Source: CAWJFJ01 sp963800065 (GTDB lineage: Bacteria; Actinomycetota; Acidimicrobiia; Acidimicrobiales; UBA8190). Taken from it: DNA of 64,000 nucleotides. Of the stretch, positions 1-8,757 are shown piece by piece. The translations under genes and the position numbers were made by a program. The stretch is taken from NCBI GenBank assembly GCA_963800065.1, contig CAWCZO010000011.1, positions 372,001 to 436,000 of the forward strand, written 5' to 3'. The notes beneath the pieces were generated by a model. The model had not been told where the DNA came from. It saw only the letters and a list, made by a program, of their open reading frames with translations, and searched no databases. The first letter of the stretch is position 1. The number at the start of each line of letters is the position of its first letter.

Positions 1-2
1 CG

Positions 3-737
3 CCGGCTCTCGGATCGGGGCCCCGGGACGTCCCCCAGGTGGCGCCCGGTGTGACCACCTCTCCCAACTGGTCCGGTTACGTCGCCTTTCCCGAGTACGG
101 CGATGCCGGTCCCTTCACCCAGGTCAGTGCCGAGTGGACCGAGCCGGCCGTCACCTGTCCGGAGCGCAACGCCTGGACCCTCTTCTGGGTCGGCTTCGAC
201 GGGTGGCCCTCCGATGAGCCCCCCGTCGACCGTTCGGTCGAACAGGGTGGGACCTCCGCCCAGTGCGTGAACGGCGTCCCCCACTACAGCGCCTTCTACG
301 AGATGTTCCCCTCGGACGCCGTCCAACCGATGTTCCCCGTCAGCGCCGGCGACCAGATCTACGCCGACGTCGTCTACTCGGCCACGACGGACCAGTACCT
401 CATCACCGTCACGGACCTGACCCCGGCCCACTCGGACACGGAGACCGAGGTGGAGTCGTGTCCCGTCGGCTACGCCTGTCCCCGTTCCTCGGCCGAGTGG
501 ATCGCCGAGTCCCCCTCGCACTTCGGAACGACCACCTGGTTCCCACTGGCCGATTACAAGAAGATCACCTTCACGGGGGCGACGGCGGCCGATGCCGTGA
601 GTTCCGGTCCGATCTCCGACGCCTATTGGGAGGAATCCGGTATCGAGAGGTCGGCCGGTCCGGCCCTGCCGGTGGCCGAGGTGACACCCTTGCGGAACTC
701 GGGATACGTCTTCTCCGACCTCTGGAAGCGGGGGTAG
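3..737 (+). CDS. G1-family glutamic endopeptidase (eqolisin), 5' end outside window
   Basis: Probable secreted acid protease of peptidase family G1 (Peptidase_A4 fold). The frame is open to the left edge, so the N terminus and the expected signal peptide lie outside; the GTG at 39 is the first start inside but is probably internal. Numbering from 39, the domain opens with NWSGYVA (10-16) and continues with WVGFDG (50-55). VEQGG with Gln69 and SAEWIAES with Glu157 line up with the catalytic Gln53/Glu136 pair of scytalidoglutamic peptidase, so it should be active. Four cysteines could form disulfides. The gene 25 bp downstream is on the same strand. A second G1 protein lies at 8758-10035. Confidence 0.85.
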   Translation, partial: PALGSGPRDVPQVAPGVTTSPNWSGYVAFPEYGDAGPFTQVSAEWTEPAVTCPERNAWTLFWVGFDGWPSDEPPVDRSVEQGGTSAQCVNGVPHYSAFYEMFPSDAVQPMFPVSAGDQIYADVVYSATTDQYLITVTDLTPAHSDTETEVESCPVGYACPRSSAEWIAESPSHFGTTTWFPLADYKKITFTGATAADAVSSGPISDAYWEESGIERSAGPALPVAEVTPLRNSGYVFSDLWKRG

Positions 738-762
738 AACCGCTGCCGTAGCCTCGTCGACC

Positions 763-2145
763 GTGGCGGTCACGGAGACGACGGTGCCGGTCGCTTTCGC
801 CGATCGTCGAGAGGTCGTCACCTCCCTGGTGACGTTCGCCGGTTGGTGCGGGTTCGCCTGGTACGTCTTCTGGCAGGGCACCGTGGCCCCCGCCCTCGTC
901 TGGTCCGACACCACCTCCTACGCCGTCGTGGCCGGGCATCCCCTGTGGAGCACGGGCTTCTGGGCCGGCCAACGCCCACCCCTCGTCCCCCTGGTCCTCA
1001 AGATGGTGGACTCCACACTGGCGTTCACCGCTCTCCAGTCGACCTTCGCCGTGGCCGCCTGGGGACTGCTCGCCTTCGTCGTCGGCCGGCTCGTCCCCTC
1101 CGGTTGGCGCCGCGTCGCCGCCTCCTGGATCGTCCTGGCCTTCGCCACGTCGACACCGATCACCTTGTGGAACCGGTCCGTTCTCTCGGAGTCGCTCTCC
1201 CTGAGCCTCCTCGCCGTCCTGATGGCCTCCACCATCCTGGCGGCCCGCCGGATCACCTGGCCTCGGGTGGCGGCCGTGGCCGGCGCCGCCGTGGCCTTCG
1301 CCGCCGCCCGCGACGCCCAGGTGTGGACGGTGGCCCTGCTCGGCCTCGGGGTCGGTGTCGTGGCCCTCGTCCGGGCCCGCCGTGACCGACGGTCGCCCGG
1401 TCCCGACGGTAGCTCGACGCGCCGGATCGGTGTCCTCGCCCTCAGCCTCCTCGTCGGCGCCGGGGCCACCGGGTGGACCGTCGTCCACACCGGTCGATCG
1501 CAACAGAACCTGGAGGACGTTCTCTACGTCCGTTTCTTCCCCTTCCCCGCACGCGTCGCCTGGCTCGCCGACCACGGGATGCCCGAGGCGCGGTGGATCG
1601 ACCAGGCGGCCTCCCGCTCGGCCCCCCCGAGCCCCGGCGCCGCCAAGGTGGTGGGGTCCGAGCAGCTCGTCGGTCCCCGTTTCGTCACCCTCGAGCACTG
1701 GATGGTGACCAGGGGGGAGGCCGCCTATCTTCTGTGGCTCGTCACCCATCCCCTCTACCTGGTCACCGAGCCGCTCGAGCGACCGGAGCGGGCCTTCAAC
1801 TTCGCCAACGGCGATCTCACCTTCTACGCGGCGACGAACCGCGTCGATTCACCCGTGACGACCCTGCTGTGGCCGGCGTGGTGGTGGATGCTCCCCATGA
1901 CGGTGGTGGCGGCGGTGGCGGCCACCGTGACCGGGACATGGCGCGACCGCGGCTGGCAGGCGGCCGTGGTGCTCGGCGCGGTGGGGATCTTCACCATCCT
2001 CGTCGCCTGGCACGGCGACGGGGAGGAGGTGGCGCGACACACCATCGAGGGCCTGGCCGAGGTGCGGGTCGGCGTCCTCGTGGCCGCCACGGTGGCCGTC
2101 CTGCGGATCAGGACCGGCGAACGGTCAGAGCGGGTGAAGCAGTGA
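763..2145 (+). CDS. Polytopic membrane protein resembling GT-C glycosyltransferases
   Basis: A 460-residue protein with about ten hydrophobic segments. An early SDTTSY (Asp49) followed by RPPLVP (71-76) in the first large loop resembles the acidic loop motif and the R-P-P-x-x-P pattern of GT-C membrane glycosyltransferases that use lipid-phosphate sugars. That similarity is by eye, so the substrate is unknown. The GTG at 763 follows the protease stop by 25 bp and no better start is seen. The 3' end overlaps the convergent oxygenase gene by 21 bp. It could instead be an uncharacterised membrane protein of another family. Confidence 0.6.
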   Translation: MAVTETTVPVAFADRREVVTSLVTFAGWCGFAWYVFWQGTVAPALVWSDTTSYAVVAGHPLWSTGFWAGQRPPLVPLVLKMVDSTLAFTALQSTFAVAAWGLLAFVVGRLVPSGWRRVAASWIVLAFATSTPITLWNRSVLSESLSLSLLAVLMASTILAARRITWPRVAAVAGAAVAFAAARDAQVWTVALLGLGVGVVALVRARRDRRSPGPDGSSTRRIGVLALSLLVGAGATGWTVVHTGRSQQNLEDVLYVRFFPFPARVAWLADHGMPEARWIDQAASRSAPPSPGAAKVVGSEQLVGPRFVTLEHWMVTRGEAAYLLWLVTHPLYLVTEPLERPERAFNFANGDLTFYAATNRVDSPVTTLLWPAWWWMLPMTVVAAVAATVTGTWRDRGWQAAVVLGAVGIFTILVAWHGDGEEVARHTIEGLAEVRVGVLVAATVAVLRIRTGERSERVKQ

Positions 2146-3036
2146 CCGGGCGCGCTTCGACAGACCGACGGTGGGGCGGCGCAGGAGGACGTACAACATG
2201 GGGAGGCCGGCGCGCGCCCGGGGGAGACGCCGGTAGTAGGTGCCCAGGAACTCGTCGACACGGGCGGCGAAGCGGGCGTCGTCGGGGCCGAGCTCGAGAT
2301 CGAGGCGCCCTCGCAGGCGCGGGTCGAGGGTGGTGACGGCCAGGACGCGGCCGACCCGCACCATGGGCGGCGGCACGCTCGGGTGCTCGAACCACAGGAT
2401 CTGCCGGGCCAGGGCCCGGCCCTGCTCACCGGCGCCGAGGAGGTCACCGTCCAACATGGTGTCGAGATAGGCGGCGAACGCCGGCCGGTCGCCGGGGAGC
2501 AGTTCGGCCGGGATACCGAGGAACCGGCCGAAGGCCACCATGTCGGCGTAGTAGGCCTCGCCGTCCGACGGCGACAGCGGGCCCACCCAGCGCCTGTAGG
2601 AGAGCTCGGCCGAATCGACCAGCGTGGCCCAGACCCAGACGAGCAGCGATGTGTCGTGGGCCGTGTAGGCCGTCGTGGCCAGCGGTCCCGCCGCCCGGGG
2701 CAGGATCCCGTTGATGTGGTCGTGGGTGGCGTAGATCTGCCGGGCAGCGGCGCGCGCCGTCTCCGACGGGCCGAAGACGAGGCGGAGGGCGGCGTCCACC
2801 GTGACCAGGGCCCGGCGCCAGGGCCGGCTCCGGAATTGGCTGTGGTCCTCCACGCCGGCGGCTACCTGGGGGTGGGCCACGTCCATGACGAGGGCGCGCT
2901 GGATCATGAGGGCGGTGACCGGCTCGGCCACCACGCGCCGGAGGATGCTCCGGCGCCCGAGCGGTGTGGGGGCGGTCGGATCGAGGGCACCGAGCGAAGG
3001 GCGCCGTCCGTCGCCCGGTGGTCCGTCGGAGGTCAT
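2125..3036 (-). CDS. DUF2236 oxygenase (MpaB / rubber-oxygenase catalytic-domain family)
   Basis: A 303-residue member of the DUF2236 family, which includes haem-dependent latex-clearing proteins and the MpaB oxygenase. Visible family signatures are the N-terminal LRRVVAEP stretch, the helix HDTSLLVWVWATLVDS with its conserved His, and the later SYRRWVGPLS and FGRFLGIP segments. No signal peptide is seen, unlike secreted rubber oxygenases, so a cytoplasmic role is likely; the substrate is unknown. The ATG at 3036 lies 13 bp from the stop of the acetyltransferase gene upstream on the same strand, so the two may be co-transcribed. Confidence 0.8.
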   Translation of the reverse strand: MTSDGPPGDGRRPSLGALDPTAPTPLGRRSILRRVVAEPVTALMIQRALVMDVAHPQVAAGVEDHSQFRSRPWRRALVTVDAALRLVFGPSETARAAARQIYATHDHINGILPRAAGPLATTAYTAHDTSLLVWVWATLVDSAELSYRRWVGPLSPSDGEAYYADMVAFGRFLGIPAELLPGDRPAFAAYLDTMLDGDLLGAGEQGRALARQILWFEHPSVPPPMVRVGRVLAVTTLDPRLRGRLDLELGPDDARFAARVDEFLGTYYRRLPRARAGLPMLYVLLRRPTVGLSKRARSLLHPL

Positions 3037-3049
3037 GGCGGTGCCGTCC

Positions 3050-3766
3050 TCAACGGGCCCGGGGGTTCCTCCACATGGGCCACACCGTGGGACCGCCGAA
3101 GGGCAACTCGATCTCGCCCGTCACCTCGAAGCCGTGGCGGCCGTAGAAGGCGAGGTTGGCGTGCTTCGAGGACTCCAGGTACGCCGGGATCCCCGCTTCG
3201 TCACAGCGGTCGAGAACGGGGGCGAGCAGAGCGGAACCGATCCCCTTGCCCTGGGCCGCCGGGCGCGTCCCCAACACCCCGAGATACCAGTGCGCCTCCT
3301 TCGGATGCTGCAGAGCGGAACCGATCCCCTTGCCCTGGGCCGCCGGGCGCGTCCCCAACACCCCGAGATACCAGTGCGCCTCCTTCGGATGCTGGCGCTC
3401 CACGTGATTGAGGGTCCGGACGGCCCGCAGCGAGTGACGACCGAGGGCCCGGATCATGTCGGGCAGGTACCGGAGCATCGTCGTCGGCGGGATGATGGCG
3501 TGGCCGGGCGGGGCCCACAGGGCGGCCCCGGCGGTGGCGGGGGTGGTCCAGACCGTTCCCAGGGGGAGGTAGTGGCCCCGGAGCTGGATGCCGAAGAGCC
3601 GGGCCAGGCGGCGCGACCGGCTGCCCTCCTCACGCAGGATCCACGACATCACGGGATCGTCCCAGAAGGCCTCGGCCAGGGCGTCGGTCACGCCGGCGAG
3701 GTCGGCGGGGGTGGCCGCCACCACCTCGGGCGTCCTCGGAACGCGATCCTCCGGTCGTGCGTCCAC
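3050..3766 (-). CDS. GNAT N-acetyltransferase with a 28-residue in-frame tandem duplication
   Basis: A 238-residue GCN5-related acetyltransferase starting at a GTG. The N-terminal half (VVAATPADLAGVTDALAEAF) is a typical GNAT opening. The acetyl-CoA pyrophosphate-binding segment AAQGKGIGSAL, with the preceding strand WYLGVLGTRP, occurs twice in a row because 28 residues are repeated exactly. The C-terminal half is normal for the family (NLAFYGRHGFEVTGEIELP). A second motif-A strand-helix unit would be hard to fit into the fold, so the protein may be inactive, or the duplication may be an assembly artefact. The substrate is unknown. Confidence 0.85.
   Translation of the reverse strand: MDARPEDRVPRTPEVVAATPADLAGVTDALAEAFWDDPVMSWILREEGSRSRRLARLFGIQLRGHYLPLGTVWTTPATAGAALWAPPGHAIIPPTTMLRYLPDMIRALGRHSLRAVRTLNHVERQHPKEAHWYLGVLGTRPAAQGKGIGSALQHPKEAHWYLGVLGTRPAAQGKGIGSALLAPVLDRCDEAGIPAYLESSKHANLAFYGRHGFEVTGEIELPFGGPTVWPMWRNPRAR
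3227..3394 (-). repeat. Perfect 84-bp tandem duplication inside the acetyltransferase gene
   Basis: Copies at 3227-3310 and 3311-3394 are identical by eye over all 84 bases and keep the frame (28 codons). The unit codes for the acetyl-CoA-binding motif. No divergence means a very recent event or an assembly error. Confidence 0.95.
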
Positions 3767-3792
3767 AGCGCCTGAAGCCTAAGCCACGGACG

Positions 3793-3825
3793 CGAGAAGC
3801 CCCCACCCTGGGGTGGGGGCTCTCG
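3793..3825. promoter_or_regulatory. Strong GC hairpin in a divergent intergenic region
   Basis: The arms AGCCCCCACCC (3798-3808) and GGGTGGGGGCT (3811-3821) are perfect complements. The stem extends to 3793-3825 with one bulged A, for about 16 base pairs. It lies between the divergent starts of the acetyltransferase (3766) and the enoyl-CoA hydratase (3951), so it is not the usual place for a terminator. It may be an operator, a leader structure for the hydratase gene, or a transcriptional insulator. Confidence 0.5.
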
Positions 3826-3950
3826 GACTCTGGGGATTATGGAGTCTGGGGTTTGGGACAGAGGCTGTCCGAGTAGACGATCGGCACGGGGGCGGGGGAC
3901 TTGAGCCGATCGGGCACAACAGCGCCACAACCGGGACTAGGAAGGGGGCC

Positions 3951-4799
3951 GTGGAGCTCGCCGACCTGAAGGTCACCCGGTACGGGGTGGCCGACGCCGT
4001 GGCCACCATCACCCTGGTCCGCCCCGAGCGGCTCAACGCCTGGACGGGGCGGATGCACACCGAGTACCGGGCCCTCCTGGCCCGGGCCGCCGGCGACCCC
4101 GGCGTCCGCGTCATCGTCGTCACCGGGGCCGGCCGGGGATTCTGCGCCGGCGCCGACACCCGGGCCCTCGAAGGCCACGTCGAGAGGGGCGGCTACGACG
4201 CCGGCACCGGGCCCGATCTGGCCCGGCCCGGCTACGGGGTCCGGCCCGAGTTCGACGCCGACTTCGCCTACCACTTCGGGATCGCCAAGCCCGTCATCGC
4301 CGCCGTCAACGGCGCCGCCGCCGGGGTCGGATTCGCCCTCGCCTGTTACTGCGACCTCCGCTTCGCCGCCGCCGGGGCCAAGCTCACCACCGCCCACGGC
4401 CGGCTCGGGCTCCCGGCCGAGTACGGCCTCTCGTGGCTCCTGCCCCGCCTTATCGGGCTGACCCGGGCCGCAGATCTCCTGCTCTCCAGCCGGGTGGTCC
4501 TGGCCGAGGAGGCGGCCGCCTTCGGGCTCGTCAACCGCGTCGAGGAGCCCGAGGAACTCCTGGAGGCCACCTACGACTATGCCCGGACCCTGGCCACCGG
4601 GATCTCGCCGGCCTCGTTGGCCGCCACCAAGATCCAGATGTACCTCGACCTCCACCGTGACGCCGCCACTTCCGTCGACGACTCCGCCGCCCGCCTCGAG
4701 GTGATGATGAAGGGGGCCGACTTCGCCGAGGGGGTGGCCGCCCTGGCCGAACGCAGGGCGCCGCACTTCGCCGACCCGCCGCCGGCGGCACACCCGTAG
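3951..4799 (+). CDS. Enoyl-CoA hydratase/isomerase family protein
   Basis: A 282-residue crotonase-fold protein. LNAWTGRM early on and GRGFCAGADTRALEG match the first oxyanion-loop region, and NGAAAGVGFALACYCDLRFA matches the second, followed by the usual SWLLPRLIG and AFGLVNRV. It should add water to, or isomerise, an enoyl-CoA thioester in fatty-acid or sterol side-chain breakdown. I chose the GTG at 3951 because a purine-rich GGAAGGGGG sits just upstream and homology starts there; an upstream GTG at 3813 is open in frame but lies in the hairpin region. The P450 gene follows 10 bp later, probably in one transcript. Confidence 0.88.
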   Translation: MELADLKVTRYGVADAVATITLVRPERLNAWTGRMHTEYRALLARAAGDPGVRVIVVTGAGRGFCAGADTRALEGHVERGGYDAGTGPDLARPGYGVRPEFDADFAYHFGIAKPVIAAVNGAAAGVGFALACYCDLRFAAAGAKLTTAHGRLGLPAEYGLSWLLPRLIGLTRAADLLLSSRVVLAEEAAAFGLVNRVEEPEELLEATYDYARTLATGISPASLAATKIQMYLDLHRDAATSVDDSAARLEVMMKGADFAEGVAALAERRAPHFADPPPAAHP

Positions 4800-4809
4800 G
4801 GTGAGGGCC

Positions 4810-6015
4810 ATGGCCACCGACCGGTCGCGCCCGGGGACCGAGCTGGCGGCGGGCGTGGTCGAGGCCGGCCTCTACGCCACCGATCCGCACCCGCTCTTCA
4901 CCCGTCTGCGGGCCGAGGCCCCGGTGGCCTGGAACGAGGAGCGCGGCTTCTGGGCCGTCACCAAACACGCCGACGTGAGTGCCATCGGTTTCGACCACGA
5001 GACGTTCTGCGCCCGCCGGGGGATCCTGGTCGACGAGATCGGGGTGACCTACGAGTCACCGCCCACCATGATGCACACCGACCCGCCGGCCCACACCCGC
5101 TACCGCCGCCTCGTCCAACCGGGCTTCAAGCCCTCGGTGGTCCGGGCCCTGGAGCCGGCCGTCCGGGCCCGGGCCCGGGACCTCGTCGGGAGGCTCGACG
5201 AAGGGCGCGCCGTCGACGTGGTCCCCCTGCTCTCGGTCCCGCTGCCCCTCCAGGTGATCAGCGAGATCATGGGGCTCCCGGTGGCGGACTGGGAACGCTT
5301 CTACGAGTGGTCCGAGGCCGTGATTCCCGGCGCCACCGACTGGCCCGAGGAGCGCCGCAACCGGCTCCAGGGCGAGATGATCACCTTCCTCATCGACCTC
5401 ACCGAACAGCGGCGCACCCACCCCCGCCATGACGTCCTCACCGAGTTGGCCCGGGCCGAGATCGACGGGGACCGGCTCTCCGACGCCGAGTTGGCCATGT
5501 TCCTGGTCCAGCTCCTGGTGGCCGGGAACGAGACGACCCGGAACCTCCTCTCCGGCGGCCTGGTGGCCTTCGCCGAGGCACCGGGCCAGTGGGAGCGCCT
5601 GGTCGACGACCGCGGCCTTCTCCCCGGCGCCGTCGAGGAGATGCTGCGATGGACCACCCCGGTGGTCTCGTTCATGCGGACGGCCACCCGCCGGACGGAG
5701 CTCTCCGGGGTGACCATCGCCGAGGGCGAGCCCGTCCTCATGGTCTACGCCTCGGCCAACCGGGACGAGGACGTCTTCGGTCCGACCAGCGCCACCTTCG
5801 ACATCGGTCGTCACCCGAACCCCCACGTCGCCTTCGGATTCGGAAACCACTTCTGCCTGGGGGCGGCCCTGGCCCGGCTCGAGGGCCGGATCGTCCTGGA
5901 GGAGCTCCTCGACCGCTTCGACGCGGTGGAGTCCGCCGGGGAGGTCGAGCGCTCGGGCTCGTCGGTGATCGCCGGCGTCCGGCGGGCCGAGCTCGTCTTC
6001 CGCCGTTCGCGCTGA
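4810..6015 (+). CDS. Cytochrome P450, resembling the CYP124/125/142 group
   Basis: A 401-residue soluble bacterial P450. Visible features are the I-helix AGNETT (238-243), the ExxR motif EMLR (277-280) and the haem loop FGFGNHFCLG with Cys349 as the iron ligand. The MHTDPPAHTRYRRLV stretch is typical of actinobacterial P450s acting on sterols and methyl-branched lipids, so a terminal lipid hydroxylase is likely but unproven. ATG 4810 is preferred over GTG 4801 because the GGGTGAGGG before it can serve as ribosome binding site. Its close placement behind an enoyl-CoA hydratase supports a catabolic role. Electron-transfer partners are not in the window. Confidence 0.88.
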   Translation: MATDRSRPGTELAAGVVEAGLYATDPHPLFTRLRAEAPVAWNEERGFWAVTKHADVSAIGFDHETFCARRGILVDEIGVTYESPPTMMHTDPPAHTRYRRLVQPGFKPSVVRALEPAVRARARDLVGRLDEGRAVDVVPLLSVPLPLQVISEIMGLPVADWERFYEWSEAVIPGATDWPEERRNRLQGEMITFLIDLTEQRRTHPRHDVLTELARAEIDGDRLSDAELAMFLVQLLVAGNETTRNLLSGGLVAFAEAPGQWERLVDDRGLLPGAVEEMLRWTTPVVSFMRTATRRTELSGVTIAEGEPVLMVYASANRDEDVFGPTSATFDIGRHPNPHVAFGFGNHFCLGAALARLEGRIVLEELLDRFDAVESAGEVERSGSSVIAGVRRAELVFRRSR

Positions 6016-6060
6016 GCTCTCGGTCGTCGGCGCCCTCCGTCGTCGGCGTCGTCGGCGCCC

Positions 6061-7359
6061 TCAGTCGTTGGATGTCACCTCGACGAGGAGGTCGGCGAAC
6101 TTCTCCCGGGCGGCCGCCCGCCTGGTGGGGACGTGCTCGGTGGGGACGTCGGTGGGGGCGTAGCCCTTCAGGACCTGGCGGGCCACGGTGACCTTGTGGA
6201 CCTCGTCGGGGCCGTCGTAGATGCGCGCCGCCCGCGCCGCGCGGTACATGTGTTCGAGGGGGAGGTCGGTGGAGAAGCCCAGCGAACCGTGGGCCTGGAT
6301 GGCCCGGTCGATGACGTTGTAGAGGACGCCGGCGCCGTAGTACTTGATCATGGCGATCTCCACGCGCGCCGCCGCCGGTCCGTCGCGGTCCATCTTCCAC
6401 GCCGCCTGGAGGGTCATCAGCCGGGCGGCGGTCATCTCGGCCATGGAGTCGGCCACCCAGGACTGGACCATCTGCTTCTCGGACAGAAGGGATCCGTGGA
6501 GATAGCGCGAGACGGCCCGCTCGCAGAGCATGTCGAAGGCGCGCCGTGACTGGCCCAGCCAGCGCATGCAGTGGTGGATCCGTCCCGGCCCCAGCCGCAT
6601 CTGGGCCAGACGGAACCCCTCCCCCTCGTTGCCGACGAGGTTGTCCACCGGGACCCGGACGTCGCGGTAGACGATCTCGGAGTGGGCCCCGATCTTCCCG
6701 AAGTGCGGGGTGGGGTCCTCCATGGTGGGGACGTCGCGGACGACGTCGACCCCGGGGACGCCCGTCGGGACCACGATCATCGAGCACCCCTGGTACGGAT
6801 GGACATCCGGGTTGGTCACGCACATCACGATCAGGAAGTCGGCCACGCTCCCGTTGGAGGTGAACCACTTGTGGCCGTTGATCACCCACTCCTCGCCGTC
6901 GCGGACGGCGGTCGTCCGGATGAGGGTGGGGTCGGCCCCCGCCCCGGGCTCGGTCATGGAGAAGGCGCTGCGTAGCGTCCCGTCGAGCAGCGGCTGCAAC
7001 CATCTCTCACGGTGGTCCTGACGACCGGACTGCTCGATCCCGATGGCCAGGAGCTCGGCGTTGCCCGAGTCCGGCGCGTTGTTGCCGAAGACGAGCGGGG
7101 CCAGGAAGGAGCGGCCCAGGATCTCGTGGAGCAGGCCCAGCCGGACCTGGCCGAAACCCATCCCACCCAGCTCCGGCGGGAGGTGGGCGGCCCACATCCC
7201 CTGCCGTCTCACCTCCTCCTGGAGCGGCCGCATCACCCAGGCCAGGTCGCCGGTGCGGAGATCCAGGGTCTCGAGGGGGAGGATCTCCTCGTCCACGAAG
7301 GCCCGCGCCCACACCAGCTTGGCCTCGTACTCCGGCTCGGTCTCGAAGTCCCAGCCCAT
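6061..7359 (-). CDS. Acyl-CoA dehydrogenase family protein
   Basis: A 432-residue FAD-dependent acyl-CoA dehydrogenase. LPPELGGMGFG, SMTEPGAGADPT and INGHKWFTSNGS are the usual FAD and substrate contacts, and the C-terminal IQAHGSLGFSTDLPLEHMYRAARAARIYDGPDEVH completes the fold. It oxidises an acyl-CoA to an enoyl-CoA; the chain type is unknown. The ATG at 7359 has a strong AGGAGG 9-10 bases upstream. The short gap to the convergent P450 stop (6016-6060) holds two copies of GTCGTCGGCGCCCTC. The bioB gene starts divergently about 40 bp away. Confidence 0.9.
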   Translation of the reverse strand: MGWDFETEPEYEAKLVWARAFVDEEILPLETLDLRTGDLAWVMRPLQEEVRRQGMWAAHLPPELGGMGFGQVRLGLLHEILGRSFLAPLVFGNNAPDSGNAELLAIGIEQSGRQDHRERWLQPLLDGTLRSAFSMTEPGAGADPTLIRTTAVRDGEEWVINGHKWFTSNGSVADFLIVMCVTNPDVHPYQGCSMIVVPTGVPGVDVVRDVPTMEDPTPHFGKIGAHSEIVYRDVRVPVDNLVGNEGEGFRLAQMRLGPGRIHHCMRWLGQSRRAFDMLCERAVSRYLHGSLLSEKQMVQSWVADSMAEMTAARLMTLQAAWKMDRDGPAAARVEIAMIKYYGAGVLYNVIDRAIQAHGSLGFSTDLPLEHMYRAARAARIYDGPDEVHKVTVARQVLKGYAPTDVPTEHVPTRRAAAREKFADLLVEVTSND

Positions 7360-7402
7360 CGTCGTTTGCCTCCTCGCAGCCGGCGCCCACTACCGTGTGC
7401 CG

Positions 7403-8503
7403 ATGCCCGGCGACGCCTCTGTGACCCCCACGCGTAGCACCGTCTCCCTACGGGCGCCCGTCGAGGCCTGCCCCGTGGTCCTCCCCCACCCGACCGACCG
7501 GTCGGGGGCCCGCCGGCTGATCGCCGCCGCCGCCGGGACCCTTCTCGACGACCATCGCCCCCTGGGGGCCGACGAGTTGGCCGCTCTGGCCGTGGTCCCC
7601 GACGAGTCGGTGACGGCACTGGCGTCGTTGGCCCACGAGGTCCGCCTGGCCTGGTGCGGGCCCGAGGTCGAGGTGGAGGGGATCCTCTCGGCCAAGACGG
7701 GGGGCTGCCCCGAGGACTGTCACTTCTGCGCCCAGTCGTCGCGCTTCGAGACGCCGGTGAAGGCCACCCCGTTCCTCGACACGGCCGAGGTCCTGGCCGC
7801 CGCGGCCGAGGTCAAGGCGGTGGGGGCGACGGAGTTCTGCCTCGTCCTGGCCGTGCGCGGTCCCGACCGGCGCATCCTCGACCGGATCCTCGAGCTCGTC
7901 CCCCTGGTCCGCCGGGAGACGGGCCTGAACGTCGCCGTCTCGGCCGGGATCCTCACCGACGACCAGGCCCGGGAGCTGGCCGCCAGTGGCGTCCACCGCT
8001 ACAACCACAATCTGGAGACGGCCCGGTCGTTCTTCGGCCGGGTGGTCACCACCCACACCTGGGACGAACGGGCCGAGACGTGCCGGCTGGTGGCCGACCA
8101 CGGGATGGAGCTCTGCTGCGGCGCTCTGGTGGGAATGGGCGAGAGCGCCGCCCAACGGGTCGAGCTTCTCCTCCAGCTACGCGCCCTCGGTCCCACCGAG
8201 GTCCCCGTCAACTTCCTGAACCCCCGACCCGGGACCCCCTTCGCCGATCTCCCCGTGGTCGGCGCCTGGGAGGCGATCCGCTGGATCGCCCTCTTCCGTC
8301 TGGCGCTCCCCGGGGTCATCCTCCGCTACGCCGGCGGGCGCGAGGTGACTCTGCGCGACCTCCAGGCCATGGGGATGACGTCGGGCATCAACGCCCTCAT
8401 CGTCGGGAACTACCTCACCACGCTCGGTCGGTCCTCCGAGGAGGACATCCGGATGCTGGCCGACCTCAAGATGCCGGTGGGTGCGCTCACCGGCGCCCTC
8501 TGA
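7403..8503 (+). CDS. bioB: Biotin synthase (radical SAM)
   Basis: Inserts sulfur into dethiobiotin in the last step of biotin synthesis. The radical-SAM cluster motif CPEDCHFC gives Cys102, Cys106 and Cys109. Further BioB hallmarks are SAKTGGC before it, YNHNLET, and NPRPGTPF near residue 275. The length of 366 residues is a little above usual because of an N-terminal extension; GTG 7397 and GTG 7421 are other possible starts. The next gene is the BioB helper BsaP, 20 bp downstream. No biotin-operator-like palindrome was noticed in the short divergent gap upstream. Confidence 0.95.
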   Translation: MPGDASVTPTRSTVSLRAPVEACPVVLPHPTDRSGARRLIAAAAGTLLDDHRPLGADELAALAVVPDESVTALASLAHEVRLAWCGPEVEVEGILSAKTGGCPEDCHFCAQSSRFETPVKATPFLDTAEVLAAAAEVKAVGATEFCLVLAVRGPDRRILDRILELVPLVRRETGLNVAVSAGILTDDQARELAASGVHRYNHNLETARSFFGRVVTTHTWDERAETCRLVADHGMELCCGALVGMGESAAQRVELLLQLRALGPTEVPVNFLNPRPGTPFADLPVVGAWEAIRWIALFRLALPGVILRYAGGREVTLRDLQAMGMTSGINALIVGNYLTTLGRSSEEDIRMLADLKMPVGALTGAL

Positions 8504-8523
8504 GCGGTCCCCCTCCCGGGCCC

Positions 8524-8715
8524 GTGTCGCCACCGGTGTCCCCCACCTTCTGTACCGGGTGCGGGCGGCCGTCGGGCGTCTGCGGCGGCTGCCGTCGCCC
8601 ACTCGACCCTCCCCGCTTCTGCCCCCACTGCGGCCGGCGGATGACCGTCACGGTGACGCCGGGCGGATTCCGGGCCCTCTGCCGTCAACACGGGACGGTC
8701 ACCGTCGCCGGCTAG
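8524..8715 (+). CDS. bsaP: Biotin synthase auxiliary protein BsaP (zinc-ribbon-like)
   Basis: A 63-residue Cys-rich protein with three CxxC pairs: FCTGCG, CGGCR and FCPHCGRRM, followed by a C-terminal GGFRALCRQHG. This layout (RRPLDPPRFCPHCGRRM) matches the actinobacterial small protein found beside bioB and needed for BioB activity in mycobacteria. The role is inferred from family and position. The GTG at 8524 is chosen; GTG 8536 would remove four residues only. It lies 20 bp after bioB in the same direction, almost certainly one operon. Confidence 0.82.
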   Translation: MSPPVSPTFCTGCGRPSGVCGGCRRPLDPPRFCPHCGRRMTVTVTPGGFRALCRQHGTVTVAG

Positions 8716-8757
8716 CCCGGCGGTTTCTCGGTGGCGGTGACCCGGTGACCGGTCCCG

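Noticed and set aside
571..1749. Long open frame on the minus strand over the membrane protein gene
   Set aside because: Gly/Pro/Arg/Asp-rich shadow typical of high-GC DNA; the plus strand carries clear membrane helices.
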